Of a stretch of 64,000 nt of DNA, positions 35,433-46,480 are shown piece after piece. Each line of letters starts with the position of its first letter. Position 1 is the stretch's first letter. Below the pieces are notes generated by a model. That model was not told the origin of the DNA and searched no databases. It saw nothing but the letters and a program-made list of their open reading frames with translations. The position numbers and the translations under genes were made by a program. This DNA is from Actinoplanes octamycinicus (GTDB lineage: Bacteria; Actinomycetota; Actinomycetes; Mycobacteriales; Micromonosporaceae). The stretch is from positions 6,987,501-7,051,500 of the forward strand of contig NZ_JACHNB010000001.1 of the NCBI RefSeq assembly GCF_014205225.1, given 5' to 3'.

Positions 35433-36731
35433 TCAGGCCCGTTCCACGTGCAGGTCCAGGAAGTGGGTCGCGCAGGAGATGCACGGGTCGTAGTTGCGGA
35501 TCGCCTGCTCGCACTGGGCGGTCAGCCGCTCGTTGTCCAGGTCGAGCCGGCCGGCGACGAAGCGGGCCAGGTCGTCCTCGATGGCGGCCTGGTTCTGCGA
35601 GGTCGGTGGCACGATGCGGGCCGCGGTGATCCGGCCGTCCGGGTCGAGGTCGTACCGGTGGAACAGGGTGCCTCGTGGTGCCTCGGTGGCGCCACGGCCG
35701 GTGCCGGGCCGGGCCGGCACCACGGCTGCCGGAGCCGGCGGCGGCTCGTAGGCGTCGATCAGGCGGATCGCCTCCTCGACCGCGTACACCGTCTCGACGG
35801 CCCGGACCACGATGCTGCGGTACGGGTTGCGGCAGTCCTCGCCGAGCCCGGCCGCGGTCGCCGCCTCGCGGGCCAGCGGGGTCAGCCAGTGCTGGTTGAG
35901 GGTGAAGCGGGCGGCCGGGCCGGTCAGGTACCGGCCGCGGCCGGCGAGACGGGCGTGCAGCGCCGTGGAGTGCGGCACCTGTTCCTCGACGATGTGCTGC
36001 TCGAACTGCCGGACGTCGAAGCAGAGGCCGCCGGTCGTGGTGACGAATCCGGTTTCGATCGGGTATGTCCCGGGGGTGCACAGCGAGAGCATCTCGTGGT
36101 CGTGGTGGAAGTCCGGGAAGTCGAAGCCGGCCACCCAGCGCACGGTGTCGAGGGCCTGGTCCAGAGCGACCCGCAGCCGCTCGCGCAGCGGAGCCAGGTC
36201 GCCCGGCGCCGGCACCCGGTAGAAGCCCCCGACCCGGACGTTGATCGGGTGGATGGCCCGGCCGCCGACCAGCTCGATCAGATCGTTGCCGGCCTGCTTC
36301 AGCGCCAGGCCGCGCTCGACGAGGTCACGCCGGTCCTTGGCGAGCGCGAGGGCGCTGCCGTAGCCGAGGAAGTCGGGCGCGTGCAACAGGTAGATGTGCA
36401 GGGTGTGGCTCTCGATCCACTCGCCGCAGTAGATCAGCCGCCGCAGCGCGGCGATGCTGGCTGGCACGGTGACCCGGCAGGCGTCCTCGATCGCGGCGCA
36501 GGCGCTCATCTGGTACGCCACCGGGCAGATGCCGCAGATCCGGGCGGTGATGTCCGGGGGCTCGGTGTGCTGCCGGCCGCGCAGGAATGCCTCGAAGAAA
36601 CGCGGCGGCTCGTAGATCTCCAGCCGGACGTCCTCGACCGCCCCGTCGCGGACCCGCACGTGCATGGCGCCCTCACCCTCGACCCGGGCCAGCGCCCGCA
36701 CGTCGATCACCCGTTCGTAGCGGTGCGTCAT
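35433..36731 (-). CDS. hyhL: [NiFe]-hydrogenase large (alpha) subunit, group 3b-like
   Basis: 432 residues from ATG 36731. Nickel-binding motif L1 is [14 protein letters not shown] (Cys 66 and 69). L2 is DPCISCATH near the end (Cys 417, Cys 420, His 423), leaving a 9-residue tail for the endopeptidase to remove. The gene set with a ferredoxin-like beta, FAD/NAD gamma and short small subunit is that of cytosolic bidirectional NAD(P)-linked group 3b enzymes. The mycobacterial enzyme of this type (Hyh, Hyd3 of M. smegmatis) is DosR-controlled and evolves H2 in hypoxia. The start overlaps the small-subunit stop (ATGA). Symbol by analogy. Confidence 0.95.
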   Translation of the reverse strand: MTHRYERVIDVRALARVEGEGAMHVRVRDGAVEDVRLEIYEPPRFFEAFLRGRQHTEPPDITARICGICPVAYQMSACAAIEDACRVTVPASIAALRRLIYCGEWIESHTLHIYLLHAPDFLGYGSALALAKDRRDLVERGLALKQAGNDLIELVGGRAIHPINVRVGGFYRVPAPGDLAPLRERLRVALDQALDTVRWVAGFDFPDFHHDHEMLSLCTPGTYPIETGFVTTTGGLCFDVRQFEQHIVEEQVPHSTALHARLAGRGRYLTGPAARFTLNQHWLTPLAREAATAAGLGEDCRNPYRSIVVRAVETVYAVEEAIRLIDAYEPPPAPAAVVPARPGTGRGATEAPRGTLFHRYDLDPDGRITAARIVPPTSQNQAAIEDDLARFVAGRLDLDNERLTAQCEQAIRNYDPCISCATHFLDLHVERA

Positions 36732-37483
36732 GACGGTGCCGCCTCCTCGAAAGCCGCGACGGTGAAGGTGCGGTGGATCCGCCGGATGTCGTCGTCCGAC
36801 ATGCCGGTGGCGCGCAGCAGGGCCGCCTCGGCCGGGGCGTTCGGCGTCTCGGCGGGGCCGAAGCAGCCGAAGCAGCCGCGCCCGAAGGCCGGGCAGAGCG
36901 CTCCGCACCCGGCTCGGGTCACCGGCCCCAGGCAGGGCTCGCCACGGGCCACCACCACGCAGACGGTGTTGCGTCGTTTGCATTCGAAGCAGACGCTGTG
37001 CGCGGGCAGGGCGGGCCGCCGGCCGGCCAGCAGCGCGCTGATCGTCTCGACGAGCTGCCGCCGGTCGATCGGGCAGCCGTGCAGCTCGTAGTCGACGTCG
37101 ACGTGCGCGGCGATCGGGGTCGAGGTGGCCAGCGTCCGCAGGTATTCGGGCCGGGCGTAGACCGCCCGGGCGTACTCGGTGATGTCGGCCTGGTTGCGCA
37201 GGGCCTGGATGCCGCCGGCGGTGGCGCAGGCGCCGATGGTGATCAGGAGGCGGGACTCCGCGCGGACCTGCCGGATCCGCTCGGCGTCGCCGGGCGTGGT
37301 GATCGACCCTTCGACCAGCGAGATGTCATAGGGGCCGGGCAACACGTCGCTGGACGCCTCCAGGAAGTGCGCGATCCGGACCCGGCCGGCGACGGCGAGC
37401 AGGTCGTCCTCGCAGTCGAGCAGACTGAGCTGGCAGCCGTCGCAGGAGGCGAACTTCCACACGGCGAGGGTCGGCGTGTCCAT
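36728..37483 (-). CDS. hyhS: [NiFe]-hydrogenase small (delta) subunit
   Basis: 251 residues from ATG 37483. [20 protein letters not shown] gives the proximal cluster ligands Cys14 and Cys17. [17 protein letters not shown] and [15 protein letters not shown] add the others. A C-terminal cysteine-rich region ([39 protein letters not shown]) should hold the medial and distal clusters. There is no Tat signal, so the enzyme is cytosolic, as expected for group 3. The stop/start overlaps with both neighbours indicate strict translational coupling. Longer frames into the gamma gene are rejected. Confidence 0.94.
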   Translation of the reverse strand: MDTPTLAVWKFASCDGCQLSLLDCEDDLLAVAGRVRIAHFLEASSDVLPGPYDISLVEGSITTPGDAERIRQVRAESRLLITIGACATAGGIQALRNQADITEYARAVYARPEYLRTLATSTPIAAHVDVDYELHGCPIDRRQLVETISALLAGRRPALPAHSVCFECKRRNTVCVVVARGEPCLGPVTRAGCGALCPAFGRGCFGCFGPAETPNAPAEAALLRATGMSDDDIRRIHRTFTVAAFEEAAPS

Positions 37484-38292
37484 CACAGCTCCCGGGTCGA
37501 CAGCAGTGGCTCGGCAACCGGGTAGGGCACCACCGGCCCGTCCCGGCAGATCAGCAGCGGGCCCAGCTGGCAGTGCCCGCACCAGCCGACGCCGCAGCGC
37601 ATGCACCGTTCCAGCGACACCTGAACCTGCTCGGCGGGCACGCCCCGGCTGATCAGCGCCTGGGCGGTGAACCGCATCATCAGCTCCGGGCCGCAGAGGT
37701 AGGCGACACTGGTGGCCGGGTCGACGGCGGCTGCCGGGATGACCGTGGTGACCAGGCCCACCGGCCCGGTCCAGCCGTCGGCCGGGCGGTCCACGACGGT
37801 CAGGATTTGCGCCTGGGCCGACCAGCGGGCGAGGTCGTCCGGGTAGAGCAGTTCGGCCGGCTGCCGGGCGCCGACCAGGACCGACACTTTCCGGTACGAC
37901 GCGCGGTCGGCCAGCAGCCGTTCGACGACCGGGCGCAGCGGGGCCAGCCCGATCCCGCCGGCCACCACCAGCACGTCGTGGCCGGCCGCGGCGTCCAGGT
38001 CCCAGCCGATCCCGAACGGGCCGCGCACGCCGATGAGGTCGCCGGGCCGGGCCGCGCACAGCGCCCGGGTGACCGCGCCGACCGCGCGGATGGTGTGGGT
38101 GGGCCGGGCGCCCTCGATACCGCTGATCGAGATCGGGACGTCACCCACACCGTACGCGGTGAGCATGGCGAACTGGCCCGGCTGGAACGCCGGCAGCGGC
38201 TGGCCGGCCCCGGTCAGTTCGATCGTGACCGTGTCGGCGGTGTCCTGCCGCCGGCGGACCACCCGGCCCGGTTGCGGCACGGCCGGGTTCAC
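37483..38292 (-). CDS. hyhG: Hydrogenase gamma (diaphorase) subunit, FAD/NAD(P)-binding
   Basis: 269 residues from a GTG at 38292 that overlaps the upstream stop (GTGA). It is a ferredoxin-NADP reductase-like protein: an FAD barrel with [20 protein letters not shown], a nucleotide domain with [18 protein letters not shown] and [17 protein letters not shown], and a C-terminal 2Fe-2S motif [19 protein letters not shown]. It resembles the HydG/PyrK family and should pass electrons between NAD(P)H and the Fe-S chain of the hydrogenase. NAD versus NADP preference cannot be read with confidence. Confidence 0.93.
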   Translation of the reverse strand: MNPAVPQPGRVVRRRQDTADTVTIELTGAGQPLPAFQPGQFAMLTAYGVGDVPISISGIEGARPTHTIRAVGAVTRALCAARPGDLIGVRGPFGIGWDLDAAAGHDVLVVAGGIGLAPLRPVVERLLADRASYRKVSVLVGARQPAELLYPDDLARWSAQAQILTVVDRPADGWTGPVGLVTTVIPAAAVDPATSVAYLCGPELMMRFTAQALISRGVPAEQVQVSLERCMRCGVGWCGHCQLGPLLICRDGPVVPYPVAEPLLSTREL

Positions 38293-38726
38293 GACCGGCT
38301 CCAGAGGTCGAGCAGCCGCAGCCGGGCGGCGGTCAACCGGTCGCCGAGCACCGGGACGAAGCGTTGCAGCACCGCGTAGCCGAAGTCGGCGTCCGCGGCG
38401 CAGCGCCGGCGTACCGCGGCGGCGTCGAACTCGGTGGCGGTCACCGGGGTGCGGGCCACTGCCCCGAACCGCCACCGGTACGGCGGCAGCAGCCATGACC
38501 ACCCGAGCAGGTCACCGGCACCGATGGTCTCCAGGATCTGCTCGCCGTTTCCCGGCACGGTCACGTCGAGGGCGACGGTTCCCGTCCGGATCAGCCAGAA
38601 GCGGTCGGCGGCTGCGCCCTCGGCGAAGATCCGGTAGCCGTCGGGGTAGCGGACTTCGGTGCCGCACTCGATCAGGTCGCTGAGCAGCCGAGGGCTGAGC
38701 CCGGACAGGAAGGGTTGCGGGCTCAT
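38289..38726 (-). CDS. Cyclic-nucleotide-binding-domain protein within the hydrogenase operon
   Basis: 145 residues from ATG 38726. A single CRP/FNR-type cNMP-binding fold is seen: [30 protein letters not shown] split by turns, then [34 protein letters not shown] and a final helix. The phosphate-binding cassette is degenerate (the region [17 protein letters not shown] lacks the usual R-S/T-A core), so it may not bind cAMP. There is no DNA-binding domain. Inserted between beta and gamma subunit genes with 4-base overlaps on both sides, it is probably a regulatory or assembly partner of the enzyme. Confidence 0.87.
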   Translation of the reverse strand: MSPQPFLSGLSPRLLSDLIECGTEVRYPDGYRIFAEGAAADRFWLIRTGTVALDVTVPGNGEQILETIGAGDLLGWSWLLPPYRWRFGAVARTPVTATEFDAAAVRRRCAADADFGYAVLQRFVPVLGDRLTAARLRLLDLWSRS

Positions 38727-39826
38727 GCCGGTCCTCCCTGCGCCAGGGCGGCCGCCTCGCGGGTGATGTCGATGCCGGCCGGGCACCAGGCGATGCAGCG
38801 GCCGCAGCCGACACAGCCGGAGATGCCGAACTGTTCCGGCCAGGTGCCCAGCTTGTGGCTGATCCACTGGCGGTAGCGGGACTGGCCGCTGGTGCGCACC
38901 GGACCGCCGTGCAGGTAGGAGAAGTCGAGGCTGAAGCACGAGTCCCAGTGCCGCCAGCGTTCCACGTGCTCGCCGGTCAGGTCGGTGACGTCCTCGGTCG
39001 TGGTGCAGAAGCAGGTGGGGCAGACCATCGTGCAGTTGCCGCAGGTGAGGCATCGGGAGGCGACGTCGTCCCAGTGGGGCGACTCGCGGCTCGCGGCGAT
39101 CAGCTCCGGCATCGGCTGCTCGGGCAGATGCCGGGACATGGTGGTGGCGGCGTGCCGGAGCGCGTCGTGCGCCGCGGCGATGTCCTCATCGGCCGCGGGC
39201 CGGGTGGGCAGCCCGGCGAACACCTCGTCGCCGGCCGGTGACCCCACCCGGATCAGGAACCGGTGGCTGTCGCCGAGCAGCTCGGTCAAAGCCAGGTCGA
39301 AACCGCCGGTGGCGGACGGTCCGGTCGCCGTCGACGCGCAGAAGCAGGTAGCGCCGGGTTCGGTGCACTCGGCGACCACCACGAAGGTGCCGTCGCGGTG
39401 GGCGGTGTACACCGGGTCGGGGTACCGGCCCTCGGCGAGGACCCGATCGAGCACGGCCGTCGCGGCCACATCGCACGGGTGCACGCCGACGAACGCGTAC
39501 CGTTTCCGGGCCGGAGCGGGCGGTGTCACCGCACCGGTTGCGCGGTCACCAGCCCAGAGCTGGGCCCGGGGTGGGTGCAGGAAGTTCTTCATCGACTGCG
39601 GCCCGGCGCTGTGCGCGAACGCCGCACGGTCGGCACGGCGGCGCAGCCGGTAGCGTCCGGCGTCGGTGTCCGCGCTCCAGCCGTACGGCAACTGGTCCGC
39701 CGAGTCGAGTTCGGCCAGTTGCACGGCATCGTCGCGCACCGTCGGGCCGACGATCGTGTAGCCCCGTTCGTGCAGTGTCCCGAACAGGACGTCCAGCCCT
39801 GCCGGGTCCATGACACCGGATCGCAT
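38723..39826 (-). CDS. hyhB: Hydrogenase beta subunit, 4Fe-4S ferredoxin-type
   Basis: 367 residues from ATG 39826, chosen because GGGAGGTGCC directly precedes it; an ATG at 39856 is in frame but lacks a site. It belongs to the HydB / sulfite-reductase-A-like family: [32 protein letters not shown], then two 4Fe-4S sets, [16 protein letters not shown] and [17 protein letters not shown]. It carries electrons between the small subunit and the gamma subunit. First gene of the ten-gene hydrogenase operon. Confidence 0.93.
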   Translation of the reverse strand: MRSGVMDPAGLDVLFGTLHERGYTIVGPTVRDDAVQLAELDSADQLPYGWSADTDAGRYRLRRRADRAAFAHSAGPQSMKNFLHPPRAQLWAGDRATGAVTPPAPARKRYAFVGVHPCDVAATAVLDRVLAEGRYPDPVYTAHRDGTFVVVAECTEPGATCFCASTATGPSATGGFDLALTELLGDSHRFLIRVGSPAGDEVFAGLPTRPAADEDIAAAHDALRHAATTMSRHLPEQPMPELIAASRESPHWDDVASRCLTCGNCTMVCPTCFCTTTEDVTDLTGEHVERWRHWDSCFSLDFSYLHGGPVRTSGQSRYRQWISHKLGTWPEQFGISGCVGCGRCIAWCPAGIDITREAAALAQGGPA

Positions 39827-39859
39827 GGCACCTCCCGAGGTCCGGGTTGCCGTCATCTC

Positions 39860-40648
39860 TCACCGTGCGCCGCACCGGTCTGCGGCGGACAGGGCCGGAA
39901 GTCCCGGACCGACGCGGATCGGCTCGGCGGCGCCGACCGGGTCCAGGTAGCGCCCCTGCGGACCGGTGACGGCACGCCCGCGCGGGTCGAGGTGGTACAG
40001 CATCGGGACCGCGGTGGGGATGTCGAGCTGTTCCACGGCTGCCACCGACAGCCCTTCGAGATGCATGACCAGGGCGCGCAGGCTGTTGCCATGCCCGACG
40101 ACCAGCGGCGTCCCACCGGCCAGCAGCAACGGCCGCAACACCTCCGACCAGTACGGTACGGTCCGGGCCCGGACATCGGCGAGGCTCTCCGCGCGCGGCA
40201 GCACCGTCGCCGACAGCCCGGCGTACCGGGGATCGGCGTACATCGCCGCGGCGGCGGGCTCGCTGATCGGCGGTGGGCCGGTCGCGTAGGACCGCCGCCA
40301 GGCCCGGAAGGTGGCGGCGTCCACCTCGGCGGCCACGGCGCGCTTGTCCCGGCCGGTGAGCGCGCCGTAGTGGCGTTCGTTGAGCCGCCACGACCGGTAC
40401 ACCGGGACCTGGCCGCAGCCGAGCACCGCCATCAGGATCGCCGCGGTGGCGATCGATCGGCGCAGCAGCGAGGTGTGCACGCTTGTCGGGCGCAGACCGA
40501 GCCGTCGCAGGAGGGTGCCGGCCTGACGCGCCTGGGCGACACCGAGCGGGCTCAACGGCGGATCGGACCAGCCGGTGAACACGTCGGCCGCGTTGCTCAC
40601 GCTCTGCCCGTGCCGCACCAGCAGCAGGCCCCCGCCGTCGATGAGCAT
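39860..40648 (-). CDS. gpmA: 2,3-bisphosphoglycerate-dependent phosphoglycerate mutase
   Basis: 262 residues from ATG 40648, which overlaps the ATPase stop (TGATG). The catalytic LLLVRHGQSVSN (phospho-His), GWSDPPLSPLG, LRRSIATAAI, LNERHYGALTGRDKRAVA (Glu and Arg of the active site) and VVGHGNSLRALVMHLEG (second His) are all present. It interconverts 3- and 2-phosphoglycerate. It is probably a second, island-specific copy next to the housekeeping enzyme. The 3' end contains the hydrogenase promoter site. Confidence 0.93.
   Translation of the reverse strand: MLIDGGGLLLVRHGQSVSNAADVFTGWSDPPLSPLGVAQARQAGTLLRRLGLRPTSVHTSLLRRSIATAAILMAVLGCGQVPVYRSWRLNERHYGALTGRDKRAVAAEVDAATFRAWRRSYATGPPPISEPAAAAMYADPRYAGLSATVLPRAESLADVRARTVPYWSEVLRPLLLAGGTPLVVGHGNSLRALVMHLEGLSVAAVEQLDIPTAVPMLYHLDPRGRAVTGPQGRYLDPVGAAEPIRVGPGLPALSAADRCGAR
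39892..39905 (-). promoter_or_regulatory. DosR-box-like site upstream of the hydrogenase operon
   Basis: GGGCCGGAAGTCCC, all fixed bases of GGGnC-n4-GnCCC kept, with a half-site AGTCCC identical to the mycobacterial consensus. Its centre is about 72 bases before hyhB. It lies inside the 3' end of the phosphoglycerate mutase gene, so the hydrogenase promoter is embedded in coding sequence. Confidence 0.65.
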
Positions 40649-43065
40649 CAGCCGGCGCTTCCCCGGAAGGCGCGCGTCATCAGGCCGGGCAGGGCCGCGA
40701 CAGCGGCGCAGGCGACCAGTTCCACCGCGGTCAGCGGCTCGGTGGTGAGCAGCGTGCGCAGGGGCCCGGTGAGCACCCCGGCGAGCTGCAGCGCCGCGGA
40801 CAGCGCCACGGCGGCCGGCAGCCACCGGTTCGGGCGGGTGCCGGCCACCGGGCGGGCCCGGACCGCGAGGGCGACGCCCAGCTGGGCGAGGCCGAGCACC
40901 ACGAACATGGCCGACTGCCAGGGCCGGCCGGCCAGCTGGGCGGCGACGCCGGCGGCCAGGGTGACCGCGGTGACCCCGGCCCCGCCGAGCAGCACGCCGC
41001 GCAGCAGACCGGCACCGAGCACGGACTCCTGCGGTGGGCGCGGCGGGCGGCGCAGCACACCGGCCTCGGCGGGTTCGGCGCCCAGCGCCACGCCGGGAAT
41101 GCCGTGGGTGAGCAGGTTGATCCAGAGCAGCTGGCCGGGCAGTAGCGCCAGCGGCATGCCGAGCAGCGGGCCGGCCAGCATGACCAGCAGTTCGGCGAGC
41201 CCGCCGGTGAGCGCGTAGCGCAGGAAGCGGCGGATGTTGTCGTAGATGCGCCGGCCCTCGCCGATCGCGGTCGCCACGGTGGCCAGGTTGTCGTCGACCA
41301 GGACCAGTTCGGCGGCCTGCCGGGCGACCTCGGTGCCGCCGCCCATCGCGACGCCGATGTCGGCGCGGCGCAGCGCCGGCGCGTCGTTGACGCCGTCCCC
41401 GGTCATCGCCACCACCTCACCGCGCTTCTGCAGCCCGGCGATGATGTCCAGTTTTCCCTCCGGCCGGGTCCGGGCGTGGATCCGGGAGTCGTCGATGCCC
41501 AGCTGGGCACCGATCGCGGCGGCGGTGGCGGGATGGTCGCCGGTGATCAGGAGCAGGTGCACGCCGGCCTGCTCGAAAGCCTCGGTGGTCGCCGGGGCGC
41601 CGGCGCGGACCGGGTCTCCGATGCCCACCAGCCCGCAGACTCGCAGCGGTGGCGGCGCGACCGGGTCCACGGAGCCGGGGGTGGTGGCGGTGGCGATCGC
41701 CAGGACCCGCAGTCCGGCCGCGGCCAGCTCCTCGGCGGCGGTCAGCAGGTCGCCCTCGACGAGCCGCTCCGGAGCGCCCTTGCGGACGGTCAGGTGCTCG
41801 CCGCTGTCCAGCCGGTGCACCGTGGTCATGTGCCGGCTGCTCTGGTCGAACGGCAGCTCGGCGACCCGGGGCGCCTTGGCCCGTTCGGTGTGCGGGTCGA
41901 GGCCACAGCGGGCGGCGAAGGCCACCAGGGCGGCTTCCATCGGGTCGCCGGCTGCGGCCCAGTCGGGGTGGCCGGGCACCGGCGCGATCAGGTCGGCATC
42001 GTTGCAGAGCAGGCCGGCTCGGGCGAGGGACTGGAGCGCTCCGCCGGGATCCGGAGCGGGATGGATCGACCCGACCGGCTCATAGCCGTGACCCGTGACC
42101 CGGTAGTGGCGGCCGTCCGCCGACACCGCCTGCTGCACCGCCATCCGGTTCTCGGTGAGTGTCCCGGTCTTGTCGGCGGCGATCACGGTCACCGAGCCGA
42201 GCGTTTCGACGGCGTGCAACCGGCGCGGGATCGCGTTCGCGTGGGCCATCCGGCGCGCGCCGAGCGCGAGGGCCAGGGTCACCACCGCGGGCAGGCTTTC
42301 CGGCACCGCGGCGACGACCAGGCTGACCGCGGTGATCGCCATCCGGACGATCGGCTGACCGGCCAGCACGCCAAGGCCGAAAACGATCGCCGAGACGGCC
42401 AGCGCTGTGACCCCGAGGATGCGGCCGAGACCGGCCAGCCGGCGTTGCAGCGGAGTGAGGCCGGGCCGGGCGGAGGCCACCAGGGCGGCGATCCGGCCGA
42501 GCGAGCTGTTCGGGCCGACCCGCTCGACGAGACCGGCGGCCCGGCCGGTGACGAGCACGGTGCCGGCCGAGGCCGGCTCGGTCGCCTGGCGGGCGACCGG
42601 CACGGACTCGCCGGTCAGCGACGATTCGTCGAAGGTGGCCCGCTCGGCCTCGGCCAGGACCAGGTCGGCCGGGACGATGTCGCCCGCCTCCAGACGGACG
42701 AGGTCACCGCGCACCACGTCGGCGGCCGGGATGATCAGGTCGTCGCCGTCGCGGACCACCCGGGCTTGCGGGGCCGCGAGCCGGTCCAGAGCGGCGATGG
42801 CGGCATCGGCCCGGACTTCCTGCGTCACCCCGATGGCGGTGTTGACCGCGATGACCAGCACGATCACCGCGGTGTCCGGCAGGTCGCGCAGCAGGGTGGT
42901 GATCACGGCCGCAGCCAGCAGCAGCGCCACCAGCGGATCGGCCAGTTGCCGGCCGATGCGGCCGAGCAGCCGCCGCGGTGGGATGGCCGCGACCACGTTC
43001 GGCCCGTCGGCTGCCCGCCGCTCGGCGGCTTCCTCGCTGGTCAGGCCGACTCGAACAGGCTGCAC
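40648..43065 (-). CDS. ctpF: Cation-transporting P-type ATPase (CtpF-like, P2 class)
   Basis: 805 residues from a GTG at 43065. The actuator domain has [13 protein letters not shown]; the membrane motif [23 protein letters not shown] is typical of Ca2+-type (P2) pumps. The phosphorylation motif is DKTGTLT (Asp about 298), and [21 protein letters not shown] is the hinge. About ten membrane segments. The mycobacterial homologue CtpF (Rv1997) is a known DosR-regulon member, and calcium or other divalent efflux is proposed for it. Flanked by a SHOCT protein gene (26 bases upstream) and gpmA. The ion is not certain. Confidence 0.92.
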   Translation of the reverse strand: MQPVRVGLTSEEAAERRAADGPNVVAAIPPRRLLGRIGRQLADPLVALLLAAAVITTLLRDLPDTAVIVLVIAVNTAIGVTQEVRADAAIAALDRLAAPQARVVRDGDDLIIPAADVVRGDLVRLEAGDIVPADLVLAEAERATFDESSLTGESVPVARQATEPASAGTVLVTGRAAGLVERVGPNSSLGRIAALVASARPGLTPLQRRLAGLGRILGVTALAVSAIVFGLGVLAGQPIVRMAITAVSLVVAAVPESLPAVVTLALALGARRMAHANAIPRRLHAVETLGSVTVIAADKTGTLTENRMAVQQAVSADGRHYRVTGHGYEPVGSIHPAPDPGGALQSLARAGLLCNDADLIAPVPGHPDWAAAGDPMEAALVAFAARCGLDPHTERAKAPRVAELPFDQSSRHMTTVHRLDSGEHLTVRKGAPERLVEGDLLTAAEELAAAGLRVLAIATATTPGSVDPVAPPPLRVCGLVGIGDPVRAGAPATTEAFEQAGVHLLLITGDHPATAAAIGAQLGIDDSRIHARTRPEGKLDIIAGLQKRGEVVAMTGDGVNDAPALRRADIGVAMGGGTEVARQAAELVLVDDNLATVATAIGEGRRIYDNIRRFLRYALTGGLAELLVMLAGPLLGMPLALLPGQLLWINLLTHGIPGVALGAEPAEAGVLRRPPRPPQESVLGAGLLRGVLLGGAGVTAVTLAAGVAAQLAGRPWQSAMFVVLGLAQLGVALAVRARPVAGTRPNRWLPAAVALSAALQLAGVLTGPLRTLLTTEPLTAVELVACAAVAALPGLMTRAFRGSAG

Positions 43066-43091
43066 GGCGGCCTCCGCCCGGACGATCCGAT

Positions 43092-43322
43092 TCAGTGGTG
43101 AACAGCATGCAGCGTCCGCATCCGCTGCTCGTATTCCTCGGTGTCGATATCACCGCGAGCATAACGATCAGCCAGTGTCTTCTCGGCGCTGCTCTCGCCC
43201 TCGCGGCGCTGCGGCCACCAAGCCACTGCGCCGACCACAGCGATCGTCAGTAAGAGCATCACGAGGATCAGGGACCAGGCCGACCCTGTCGTGTTCATGA
43301 AGTGCGGGTAGCCATACATCAT
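43092..43322 (-). CDS. Small membrane protein with SHOCT domain
   Basis: 76 residues from ATG 43322 (MMYGYPHFMNTTGS); the ATG at 43319 is equally usable and longer starts cross the divergent promoter. One membrane helix (about 14-36, WSLILVMLLLTIAVVGAVAW) is followed by a basic stretch. A C-terminal SHOCT motif comes last: AEKTLADRYARGDIDTEEYE. SHOCT domains occur at the ends of short bacterial membrane proteins and probably mediate oligomerisation. First gene of a SHOCT-ATPase-gpmA operon; a DosR-like site precedes it. Confidence 0.82.
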   Translation of the reverse strand: MMYGYPHFMNTTGSAWSLILVMLLLTIAVVGAVAWWPQRREGESSAEKTLADRYARGDIDTEEYEQRMRTLHAVHH

Positions 43323-43377
43323 GGTCGCACTCCTTCCTCTCACCCTCCATGGTCGAGCGTCCGCCGCCAGGCGGTCA

Positions 43378-43391
43378 GGGCCGGACGGCCT
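43378..43391. promoter_or_regulatory. DosR-box-like site between SHOCT/ctpF operon and a stress-protein gene
   Basis: GGGCCGGACGGCCT agrees with GGGnC-n4-GnCCC except its last base, with CA before it and G after. It is about 62 bases from the SHOCT start (minus) and 65 from the stress-protein start (plus), near the middle of a divergent promoter. The core is almost the same as the one at 16004. Confidence 0.55.
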
Positions 43392-43449
43392 GGGCATTGC
43401 GGACCAGTGACCGTATCGATCATTGGAAATAGCTCCATAACGTACGGAT

Positions 43450-46096
<2,647 letters not shown>

Positions 46097-46459
46097 TCAG
46101 TCGCCGAGACGGTGCGCTCCGATCAGGTGCGCCCACCAGGGGCGTTGCTCGGCAGAGCGCAACCGCGGACGACCAGCGCGTTTCACGCTGACCCAGCCGC
46201 CCGGGCCCATCGTGACCGCACCGATCATCGGCCGCCGCCGGGCGGTGACCGCGGTGACGGCCACCGCGACCGTGATCGCGCCGGCTGCGGCCAGGGCCGC
46301 CCCGGCCAGCCGGGTCACGTCGACCACCGGACGGAAGACCGCGGTGTCCGCGTCGATGATCCAGGCGCCGACCGGGCGATCCTTGTCGGTCACCGGCAGG
46401 ACGGTGACCGTGGTTGCCGGGGCGGCCGTCGCCGACCGCCCGTCCATCGTGCTGGTCAT
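46097..46459 (-). CDS. Small hypothetical membrane protein between ppdK and the sensor kinase
   Basis: 120 residues from ATG 46459, with a GAGGAAGAAATC ribosome site. The first ~50 residues are polar and resemble a stress-operon leader domain (VLPVTDKDRPVGAWIIDADTA split by loops). One long hydrophobic helix lies at about 52-72 (LAGAALAAAGAITVAVAVTAV). A basic tail follows with RAGRPRLRSAEQRPWW. I do not recognise a family. It is 22 bases after ppdK and 36 before the kinase gene, so the three are likely co-transcribed; it might couple the kinase to the membrane, which is speculation. Confidence 0.65.
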   Translation of the reverse strand: MTSTMDGRSATAAPATTVTVLPVTDKDRPVGAWIIDADTAVFRPVVDVTRLAGAALAAAGAITVAVAVTAVTARRRPMIGAVTMGPGGWVSVKRAGRPRLRSAEQRPWWAHLIGAHRLGD

Positions 46460-46480
46460 GATTTCTTCCTCGTCTCAGAG

